Source of the DNA: CAWVWD01 sp965662365
GTDB lineage: Bacteria > Bacteroidota > Bacteroidia > Chitinophagales > Saprospiraceae
Length of the DNA stretch: 5,127 nt
Direction: 5' to 3'
Assembly (NCBI GenBank): GCA_965662365.1
Contig: CBFIHR010000145.1
Coordinates: forward strand, 1 to 5,127
The notes beneath the pieces were generated by a model that did no database searches, had not been told where the DNA came from, and saw only the letters and a program-made list of their open reading frames with translations. Below are positions 1-5,089 of this stretch, in pieces. The stretch's first letter is position 1; each line of letters begins with the position of its first letter. The position numbers were made by a program, and so were the translations under genes.

Positions 1-197
1 AAAATAAAGAAATAATAGTTTCCAAAGTTCCAATCAAAAAAATCCGAAGACATTCTGAATATACAAAGCGGGATCAATGTGATTATTGGATGGAATTTGT
101 AGAAGTAGTAGTGGATAAGTCCAAACAAGAACCGAATAAAGTTTATCTATACAGTTGGGATCTAAATGAAAAATATCGATTAGTTCCCTGTCCTTAA
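1..197 (+). CDS. 3' end of an unrecognised protein gene (partial)
   Basis: An open frame enters from the left edge (first complete codon at base 3) and ends at TAA 195-197, giving 64 C-terminal residues. The fragment is lysine- and glutamate-rich with several aromatics. It includes the stretches CDYWMEFVEVVVDK and NKVYLYSWDLNEKYRLVPCP at the very end. I see no known motif, membrane segment or signal, and I do not recognise the family. That it is really coding is inferred from the unbroken frame in AT-rich DNA, where stops are frequent, from plausible protein composition, and from the strong hairpin about 40 bases after the stop that would end its transcript. It is probably a separate transcription unit from the ilv operon. 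Confidence 0.5.
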   Translation, partial: NKEIIVSKVPIKKIRRHSEYTKRDQCDYWMEFVEVVVDKSKQEPNKVYLYSWDLNEKYRLVPCP

Positions 198-237
198 TGT
201 ATGGAATTTAAAAACATTTAAAAAGTCATTTTTGATA

Positions 238-284
238 TTAAGCCCTCATTTTCTAAAGTTTGAAAATGAGGGTTTAGAATTTTT
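238..284 (+). terminator. Intrinsic terminator-like hairpin after the upstream gene
   Basis: CCCTCATTTTC (243-253) pairs perfectly with GAAAATGAGGG (262-272) around the 8-base loop 254-261. The stem can be extended to 238/277 with A-T and G-T pairs. It is followed on the + strand by TTTAGAATTTTT. It lies about 45 bases beyond the stop of the partial gene and well before the ilv promoter, so it probably separates the two transcripts. AT-rich flanks on both sides mean it could also work on the minus strand. Confidence 0.75.
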
Positions 285-442
285 GTTTAAATATGAATTG
301 AATACCATTTTTAATTTTGATAAAATTAATTTTATTGTTGTTTAATTTTAAGTTAGCCGTTTTGACTTTATTGGCTGACAAATAAATTGCATTGTTTAAA
401 AATTAATAAATTGATAGTTTTATTAAAAAAAATAAACTATTA

Positions 443-473
443 TTTGGATTTTATTGAATTGTGTATAGATTTG
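443..473 (+). promoter_or_regulatory. Predicted Bacteroidota-type promoter of the ilv operon
   Basis: TTTG at 443-446 and TAGATTTG at 466-473 match the -33 (TTTG) and -7 (TAnnTTTG) elements of Bacteroidota housekeeping promoters. The 19 bases between them match the family's usual spacing. Transcription would start near base 480, giving a leader of about 85 bases before the leader peptide and about 325 bases before ilvD. No alternative nearby has both boxes: TAATTTTG at 312-319 lacks a correctly spaced -33 box, and the sequence at 522-530 matches imperfectly. The assignment is by sequence only. Confidence 0.6.
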
Positions 474-565
474 CATTGCATTTTATAACAAATTAAGAAT
501 TTATACATTTTTAAAATAGATTATAATTTGCAAAATTTTATTCTAAATATAAATCAATCTTAATT

Positions 566-619
566 ATGAAATTCGTTGTCGTCATTAACATCATTGTGGT
601 CATTTTAGACTTTACCTAA
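566..619 (+). CDS. Branched-chain amino acid leader peptide (attenuator control peptide)
   Basis: ATG 566-568 to TAA 617-619 encodes MKFVVVINIIVVILDFT. Ten of its 17 residues are Val (5), Ile (4) or Leu (1), exactly the end products of the downstream pathway, and nine of them fall in an 11-codon run. This is the signature of a ribosome-stalling leader peptide of the ilvL/ivbL type known from enterobacterial ilv operons. Slow decoding when Val-, Ile- or Leu-tRNA is uncharged would hold the ribosome on codons 575-607. The start follows AT-rich sequence (TCTTAATT) with no Shine-Dalgarno, like the other starts here, and no in-frame start lies upstream before a stop at 524-526. A terminator hairpin begins 31 bases past the stop codon and ilvD follows. 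The peptide is too short for homology searching. The role is inferred from composition and position. Confidence 0.85.
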   Translation: MKFVVVINIIVVILDFT

Positions 620-666
620 TGGTGAGACAGAATTTTATATGCTAAATATCAAAACGCCTTTCTCAC
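611..666 (+). promoter_or_regulatory. Candidate antiterminator / anti-antiterminator region of the ilv attenuator
   Basis: GTGAGA (622-627) is the exact complement of TCTCAC (661-666), most of which lies in the 5' arm of the terminator. The same fold continues inward as TTTT 633-636 with AAAA 651-654, then ATAT 637-640 with ATAT 646-649, so it would disrupt the terminator. The same GTGAGA block can instead pair with the end of the leader peptide gene: 611-616 (TTTACC) with 621-626 (GGTGAG), including two G-U pairs. This gives the classic set of exclusive pairings. A ribosome finishing at the stop codon (617-619) would cover 622-627 and favour termination. One stalled on the Val/Ile/Leu codons would leave it free and favour read-through. 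The pairings are visible in the sequence; their function is inferred. Confidence 0.6.
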
Positions 667-685
667 AAAATGAGAAGGGCGTTTT
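651..685 (+). terminator. ilv attenuator: intrinsic terminator hairpin before ilvD
   Basis: AAAACGCCTTTCTCA (651-665) pairs with TGAGAAGGGCGTTTT (671-685) over 15 bp, with a single T-G wobble and a 5-base loop (CAAAA). It lies between the leader peptide stop and the ilvD start, about 120 bases before ilvD, so it can only act as a premature terminator of the operon. The T-run is just four bases and forms part of the stem, followed by ACATATATGG. It is therefore weaker at the tail than a textbook terminator, although the A-T base of the stem would suit release. Confidence 0.8.
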
Positions 686-702
686 ACATATATGGATAAA
701 TT

Positions 703-720
703 TTAGTCAATCGTGACTAA
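703..720. repeat. Perfect 7-bp dyad between attenuator and ilvD
   Basis: TTAGTCA (703-709) and TGACTAA (714-720) are exact inverted copies separated by ATCG. It could be a short RNA hairpin in the ilvD 5' untranslated region or a protein-binding operator. It is followed by AATTGATAAAATAAG rather than a T-run, so it is not a convincing terminator. I do not recognise it as the site of a named regulator. Confidence 0.45.
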
Positions 721-803
721 TTGATAAAATAAGAAGTGGAAAAGGGTCGGAGACTTTAAAAATATCTTGAAAGCATCTGATTCTTAAAGCCAAAATTTAA
801 AAA

Positions 804-2477
804 ATGGAATTAAATAAATACAGCAAACGATTAACGCAAGATGTTACGCAACCTGCTTCACAAGCCATGCTTTACGGTGTCGGTTTGACGGAGGAGGATA
901 TGAAGAAAGCACAAGTTGGTATAGTCAGTACTGGCTATGAAGGTAATACGTGTAATATGCACTTGAACGGACAAGCAGAATTGGTCAAAAAATCTGTCGT
1001 CGAAAGTGATTTGGTCGGTTTGATTTTTAATACAATCGGAGTTTCGGACGGTATCTCGAATGGCACAAAAGGAATGCGTTACTCGCTGCTTTCTCGTGAA
1101 ATTATTGCCGATTCGATTGAAGCCGTTGCTGGCGCTCATTATTATGATGCGTTGATCACGGTTGTAGGTTGTGATAAAAATATGCCTGGAGCGATGATGG
1201 CTTTAGGTCGCTTAAATCGACCTGGGATTTTGTTGTATGGCGGAACGATTTTCTCGGGTTGTTGGAAAAACAAAAAGTTAAATATTGTCTCTGCTTTTGA
1301 GGCTTTAGGCGAGAAGCTACAAGGCACGATTTCGGACGAAGATTACAAGGGCATTATTAAAAACTCTTGTCCAAGTGCTGGGGCGTGTGGCGGAATGTAC
1401 ACCGCAAACACCATGTCCTCGGCTATCGAAGCAATGGGAATGTCAATTCCTTATTCTTCTTCAAATCCTGCATTGAGTGCAGACAAGACTGCCGAGTGTC
1501 ATGATCTCGGAAAGCATATCCGCAACTTGATGGAAAAAGACATTAAGCCTCGTGATATTGTTACGAAAAAAGCATTAGAAAATGCGGTAACGGTTATTGT
1601 TGCTTTGGGTGGTTCTACGAATGCAACCTTACATCTACCTGCCATTGCACACGCTTTTGATATTGAATTTACCTTAGATGATATCCAACGCATCAGTGAT
1701 AAAACGCCTTATATCGCTGATTTAAAACCAAGTGGAAAATTCTTAATGGAAGATTTATACGAAGCGGGAGGCGTTCCTGCGGTAATGAAATATCTTTTGG
1801 AAAAAGGATTTTTACATGGCGATTGTATGACGGTCACTGGGAAAACAATTGCAGAAAATTTAGCCGAAGTTCCTGATTTTACAGAAAACCAAAAAGTGAT
1901 TGTCCCGATTGAAACGCCAATTAAACCGAGCGGTCATTTACAAATCTTGTATGGCAACTTAGCCGAAAAAGGCTGTGTTGCAAAAATTACTGGAAAAGAA
2001 GGTGAATTTTTTGAAGGTCCAGCAGTTGTTTTTGATGGCGAAGAAGATGTCATTGAAGGCATTGCACAAGGAAAAGTCAAAAAAGGAAGTGTTGTTGTAA
2101 TTCGCTACGAAGGTCCACGAGGTGCACCTGGTATGCCTGAAATGTTGAAGCCGACGTCTGCTATTGTCGGTGCAGGTCTGGCGAAAGATGTAGCATTGAT
2201 TACAGATGGGAGATTTTCGGGTGGAAGTCATGGTTTTGTCGTGGGGCACGTTAGTCCTGAGGCACAAGACGGTGGTACGATTGCCTTAGTTCAAGATGGT
2301 GATATTATCCGATTAGATGCTGTTAATAATACTATTGATGTATTAATTTCAGAGGAAGAGTTGGCGACTCGAAAGGCAAACTGGCAACAGCCGCCTTTGA
2401 AAGCGACTTCTGGAGCATTGTTAAAATACGCAAAATTAGTGTCTTCAGCCGATAAAGGTTGTGTGACGGATTTATAA
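804..2477 (+). CDS. ilvD: Dihydroxyacid dehydratase
   Basis: IlvD (EC 4.2.1.9) dehydrates 2,3-dihydroxyisovalerate and 2,3-dihydroxy-3-methylvalerate to the keto acids that precede valine/leucine and isoleucine, in the cytoplasm. The 557-residue protein has the family's normal full length. Fe-S cluster cysteines are visible at C50 (GNTCNMH), C123 (VGCDKNMPG) and C195 (CPSAGACGGMYTANTM). Metal ligands and the carbamylated-lysine site are at D82 (SDGIS), D124 and K125. The C-terminal active-site motif is ITDGRFSGGSHG, with the presumed catalytic base S472, and E446 lies in PGMPEM. No key residue is missing. The ATG at 804 is preceded by AAAATTTAAAAA, an A-rich start typical of Bacteroidota without a Shine-Dalgarno, and MELNKYSKRLTQD aligns with the usual family start. 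It is the first structural gene after the attenuator, so leader read-through should control it directly. Confidence 0.97.
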   Translation: MELNKYSKRLTQDVTQPASQAMLYGVGLTEEDMKKAQVGIVSTGYEGNTCNMHLNGQAELVKKSVVESDLVGLIFNTIGVSDGISNGTKGMRYSLLSREIIADSIEAVAGAHYYDALITVVGCDKNMPGAMMALGRLNRPGILLYGGTIFSGCWKNKKLNIVSAFEALGEKLQGTISDEDYKGIIKNSCPSAGACGGMYTANTMSSAIEAMGMSIPYSSSNPALSADKTAECHDLGKHIRNLMEKDIKPRDIVTKKALENAVTVIVALGGSTNATLHLPAIAHAFDIEFTLDDIQRISDKTPYIADLKPSGKFLMEDLYEAGGVPAVMKYLLEKGFLHGDCMTVTGKTIAENLAEVPDFTENQKVIVPIETPIKPSGHLQILYGNLAEKGCVAKITGKEGEFFEGPAVVFDGEEDVIEGIAQGKVKKGSVVVIRYEGPRGAPGMPEMLKPTSAIVGAGLAKDVALITDGRFSGGSHGFVVGHVSPEAQDGGTIALVQDGDIIRLDAVNNTIDVLISEEELATRKANWQQPPLKATSGALLKYAKLVSSADKGCVTDL

Positions 2478-2482
2478 TTTAG

Positions 2483-2552
2483 GGCAGACGACAGACGGCA
2501 AATAGCAGACGATTTTTCCCGCTCGCTGTTCGCCGTCAGCCGTCAGCTGTCA
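2483..2552. repeat. Inverted array of 7-base repeats in the ilvD-ilvB spacer
   Basis: The 85-base spacer (2478-2562) contains two runs of four heptamers in opposite sense. The left run (2485-2512) reads CAGACGA, CAGACGG, CAAATAG, CAGACGA. The right run (2525-2552) reads GCTGTTC, GCCGTCA, GCCGTCA, GCTGTCA. They flank a short centre (TTTTTCCCGCTC, 2513-2524). The runs are partly complementary: GACG 2487-2490 pairs with 2541-2544, GACGGC 2494-2499 with 2532-2537, and 2501-2506 with 2525-2530, giving a long imperfect hairpin. The segment is clearly richer in G+C than its surroundings. It resembles a dispersed intergenic repeat, not operon-specific signal, but this window shows only one copy. As RNA it may affect processing or stability between ilvD and ilvB. 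Confidence 0.6.
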
Positions 2553-2562
2553 ATCAACTAAC

Positions 2563-4311
2563 ATGGAAGCTTTAAAATTAGAAGCGAAGCCCAAAGCAAA
2601 AATTGAGAAAGATATTATTTCTGGGGCAGAAGCAGTTGTACGCTGTTTGTTAGCCGAAGAGGTCGATACGATTTTTGGTTATCCTGGCGGTGCAATTATG
2701 CCCGTTTATGATTCGCTTTACGATTATCAAGACAAGATTACGCACATTTTGCCTCGACACGAGCAAGGGGCAACACACGCTGCGGAAGGGTATTCACGAG
2801 TGCTACGCAAAACCGGTGTTTGTATGGCAACTTCAGGACCCGGTGCGACAAACTTAGTCACTGGAATTGCAGATGCAATGATGGATTCTGTTCCGATGGT
2901 TTGCATCACAGGTCAGGTTTTCAGTAAAGTTTTGGGAAGTGATGCGTTTCAAGAAACAGACGTAATCGGTGTGACAACGTCGATTACAAAATGGAATTAT
3001 CAAATTACTAAGGCAGAACAAATTCCTGCTGTTTTTGCGAAAGCATTTTATATCGCTAACTCGGGTCGACCTGGGCCAGTAGTGATTGATATCACGAAAG
3101 ATGCTCAACTGCAAACGTTGGATTTTTCTTATGAAAAAATGTCGAAAATTCGTAGCTATCGCCCAAAGCCAAAACCGAAAGAATCAGAGTTAGCAGCCGC
3201 TGCAAAACTCATTAATGAAGCAAAACAACCCATGATTTTAGCAGGTCACGGCATTCAAATTGCTCATGCACAAGATGTTTTTCGCAAGTTTGTAAAAAAG
3301 ACGGGAATTCCTGTTGGTAGCACGATTCATGGTCTGGGTTCATTACCAAATACGGATGATTTATTTGTCGGAATGTTAGGCATGCACGGCAATTATGGCC
3401 CAAATTTATTATCCGCAGAAGCCGATGTCGTTGTTGCTATCGGAATGCGTTTTGATGACCGAGTCACTGGTCCTTTAGATACTTATTTGCCGAAAGCAAA
3501 AATTATACATATCGAAATTGATAAATCTGAAATTAATAAAAATAAATTTTCGGAAGCACCTATTCATGCTGATGCAAAGTTAGCACTCGAAGCTTTATTG
3601 CCGTTGGTCAAAGAAAAATCATATCCTGAATGGTTGCAGCGATTTAGAGATTGCGATGCGATTGAGTACGAAAAAGTAATTTACCGAGATACACACGCTT
3701 CACCGAAGGGCGAAATTCGAATGGGGCAAGTTATCAAGGAAGTATCCGACCAAACGAAAGGTCACGCAATCATTTGTACGGATGTTGGACAACATCAGAT
3801 GATTGCAGCGAGATATTATAATTATCAAGATGTGAATCAATGGGTTTCCTCGGGTGGTTCTGGTACGATGGGGTATGGCTTACCTGCTGCTTTTGGGGCA
3901 AAATTAGCATCGCCTGATAAGGATGTAATTGCTGTTATTGGTGATGGCGGTTTTCAGATGACAATTCAAGAATTGGGGCTATTAGCTCAGTGGAATGTCG
4001 GTGTGAAAATCTTATTATTAGATAATACTTTCTTAGGAATGGTTCGTCAGTGGCAGCAACTATTTTTTGATAAAAGATATTCTTCTGTTCATTTGCAAAA
4101 CCCTGATTTTGTGAAAATCGGAGAAGGTTTCGGCATACCAGGAAGAAAAATCACTGACCCTGCTGATGTGCCTCAAGCGATTGCCGATTTATTGGCACAC
4201 GATGGTCCTTTCTTATTGCATTGTCAAGTAGAAAAAGAAGAAAATGTTTTTCCAATGGTGCCAAGTGGAACACCTGTTTCGGGAATACTTTTAGAACCGC
4301 CAACTAAATAA
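2563..4311 (+). CDS. ilvB: Acetohydroxyacid (acetolactate) synthase, catalytic large subunit
   Basis: This ThDP-, FAD- and Mg-dependent enzyme (EC 2.2.1.6) condenses two pyruvates to acetolactate, or pyruvate with 2-ketobutyrate to acetohydroxybutyrate, the committed step of Val/Leu/Ile synthesis. The 582 residues have normal length and the three usual domains. The N-terminal pyrimidine-binding domain (about 18-185) has the catalytic glutamate E67 in RHEQGATHAAEGY, plus SGPGATN (91-97). The central FAD-linked domain (about 205-350) has RFDDRVTG (297-304). The C-terminal pyrophosphate-binding domain (about 385-565) has GDG (460-462) through DN (487-488), then LGMVRQWQQLFF with W497. The LLDN form also occurs in E. 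coli IlvG. Position 120 (TGQVF), which corresponds to Pro197 of the plant enzyme, is Phe. The lysine-rich first 17 residues are a variable extension. The ATG at 2563 is the first available after the repeat spacer. It pairs with the small subunit encoded downstream. Confidence 0.97.
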   Translation: MEALKLEAKPKAKIEKDIISGAEAVVRCLLAEEVDTIFGYPGGAIMPVYDSLYDYQDKITHILPRHEQGATHAAEGYSRVLRKTGVCMATSGPGATNLVTGIADAMMDSVPMVCITGQVFSKVLGSDAFQETDVIGVTTSITKWNYQITKAEQIPAVFAKAFYIANSGRPGPVVIDITKDAQLQTLDFSYEKMSKIRSYRPKPKPKESELAAAAKLINEAKQPMILAGHGIQIAHAQDVFRKFVKKTGIPVGSTIHGLGSLPNTDDLFVGMLGMHGNYGPNLLSAEADVVVAIGMRFDDRVTGPLDTYLPKAKIIHIEIDKSEINKNKFSEAPIHADAKLALEALLPLVKEKSYPEWLQRFRDCDAIEYEKVIYRDTHASPKGEIRMGQVIKEVSDQTKGHAIICTDVGQHQMIAARYYNYQDVNQWVSSGGSGTMGYGLPAAFGAKLASPDKDVIAVIGDGGFQMTIQELGLLAQWNVGVKILLLDNTFLGMVRQWQQLFFDKRYSSVHLQNPDFVKIGEGFGIPGRKITDPADVPQAIADLLAHDGPFLLHCQVEKEENVFPMVPSGTPVSGILLEPPTK

Positions 4312-4315
4312 ATTT

Positions 4316-4487
4316 ACCTCATCCCTGACCCTTCTCTTAAAGGAGAAGGGAATAGCACTCGAAAATGTTAATTTGGTTAATTCAATATTTGACTTTTGAG
4401 AATTTTCAAAGTTTCAATTGGTTTTACCATGGTATAAAAATTCGGATTTGTCCCCGTCTCCTGAAGTAGAAGGGTTAGGGATGGAGT
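4316..4487. mobile_element. MITE-like inverted-repeat element in the ilvB-ilvN spacer
   Basis: The 191-base spacer (4312-4502) is bounded by inverted arms. CTCATCCCTGACCCTTCT (4318-4335) is matched, as its reverse complement, by AGAAGGGTTAGGGATGGAG (4468-4486). Bases 4321-4335 pair with 4468-4482 over 15 bp with one G-T. The left arm also folds on itself: CCCTTCTC 4329-4336 with GAGAAGGG 4343-4350. The right arm has a decayed version of the same fold (CCCGTCT 4453-4459 with AGAAGGG 4468-4474). The AT-rich interior of about 100 bases holds no credible gene. The layout suggests a non-autonomous, hairpin-ended dispersed repeat, probably related to the CTCATCCC...CCCTTCTCC type found between genes in many bacteria. 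I see no clear target-site duplication, so insertion by transposition is inference. Confidence 0.55.
4425..4434. repeat. Perfect 10-base palindrome inside the ilvB-ilvN spacer
   Basis: TACCATGGTA reads the same on both strands and sits in the AT-rich interior of the inverted-repeat element. It could be a protein-binding dyad or chance. Nothing around it forms a good promoter. Confidence 0.3.
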
Positions 4488-4502
4488 AAAACCAACAAAA
4501 AA

Positions 4503-5033
4503 ATGAAAGAATATACTATATCTATTTTTACAGAGAATGAAATCGGCTTGTTGAGCAGAGTCGTGACGGTTTTTACGCGTCGACATATTAATGTGGAAAG
4601 TATTAATGCGTCAAAATCGTCTATGAAAGGCGTGTATCGTTTTTTAATTGTGGTTAAGGTATCGGATGAAATGGTCAAAAAACTGGTAGCACAATTGGAT
4701 AAACAAGTTGATGTATTAAAGGCATTTTATCAAGATGCATCGGAGATTGTGTATCAAGAGTTGGCATTGTATAAAATACCGACAGCGACTTTCAAAAATG
4801 GTAATGATATGGAAATGTTGATTCGTTCGCATAATGCTCGAATTTTAAGAATAGAACCAGAGTACATTGTTATCGAAAAAACTGGTCATCAACACGAGAC
4901 GCAAGCCTTTTTCAAGGCTTTAGAACCGCACGGAATTTATGAGTTTGTGCGTTCAGGACGTGTGGCAGTTTCTAAACCGATGGAGCAATTAAATGCGTAT
5001 TTGAAGTCCATTGAAGAAGTAGAAGTTGCGTAA
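4503..5033 (+). CDS. ilvN: Acetohydroxyacid synthase, regulatory small subunit
   Basis: The small subunit activates the catalytic subunit and confers valine feedback inhibition. Its 176 residues match the family's length. The N-terminal ACT domain (about 3-76) shows ENEIGLLSRVVTVFTRRHIN, in which N12, G15 and N30 align with the valine-contacting N11, G14 and N29 of E. coli IlvH. It is followed by VESINAS and QVDVLKAFY. The C-terminal ALS small-subunit domain (about 80-160) contains VYQELALYKIPT and ends in EFVRSGRVAVSKP. Both domains look intact, so valine sensitivity is expected but not shown. The ATG at 4503 follows ACCAACAAAAAA, with no Shine-Dalgarno, and gives the usual MKEYTISIFTENE family start. 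It lies 191 bases after ilvB, a wide gap for subunits of one complex, filled by the repeat element. ilvN and ilvH are names for equivalent genes. Confidence 0.95.
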   Translation: MKEYTISIFTENEIGLLSRVVTVFTRRHINVESINASKSSMKGVYRFLIVVKVSDEMVKKLVAQLDKQVDVLKAFYQDASEIVYQELALYKIPTATFKNGNDMEMLIRSHNARILRIEPEYIVIEKTGHQHETQAFFKALEPHGIYEFVRSGRVAVSKPMEQLNAYLKSIEEVEVA

Positions 5034-5065
5034 AACTGAGTTGTACTCAGTTCAAATATTTTTCA
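5034..5065 (+). terminator. Short hairpin directly after ilvN, weak terminator candidate
   Basis: AACTGAGT (5034-5041) pairs perfectly with ACTCAGTT (5045-5052) around the 3-base loop TGT, beginning at the first base after the ilvN stop. CAAATATTTTTC follows, so the T-run starts several bases after the stem. The stem is only 8 bp and half A-T. It could partly terminate the operon or simply protect the 3' end of the mRNA, with read-through into a following gene. Confidence 0.4.
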
Positions 5066-5089
5066 ATAAAAAATTTAATTTTAATAATT

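Noticed and set aside
312..319. TAATTTTG as an alternative -7 promoter box
   Set aside because: It matches TAnnTTTG, but the nearest TTTG/TTG boxes are 26 or 11 bases away, not about 19, and it is farther from the operon than the 443-473 match.
352..379. Possible hairpin GTTAGCC/GGCTGAC
   Set aside because: Only 7 bp with one wobble and a 14-base loop, upstream of the predicted transcription start and without a T-run. It is likely chance in AT-rich DNA.
361..390. TTTG (361-364) with TAAATTGC (383-390) as another promoter
   Set aside because: The spacing is 18 bases and the -7 box is off-consensus, so the 443-473 pair is better on both counts.
485..700. T-box riboswitch or other metabolite riboswitch in the ilv leader
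   Set aside because: I see no T-box consensus or specifier-loop arrangement, and the leader peptide with its terminator already explains the region.
858..2267. Several minus-strand open frames of 61-102 codons across ilvD
   Set aside because: They lie antisense within a clearly intact ilvD, their translations show no motif, and they look like codon-usage shadows.
2675..3403. Open frames of 60-86 codons overlapping ilvB on either strand
   Set aside because: They are entirely inside an intact ilvB with full domain conservation and carry no independent signals.
4377..4678. Two minus-strand open frames overlapping the spacer and the start of ilvN
   Set aside because: They run antisense to the conserved ACT domain and the inverted-repeat element, and their protein composition is not convincing.
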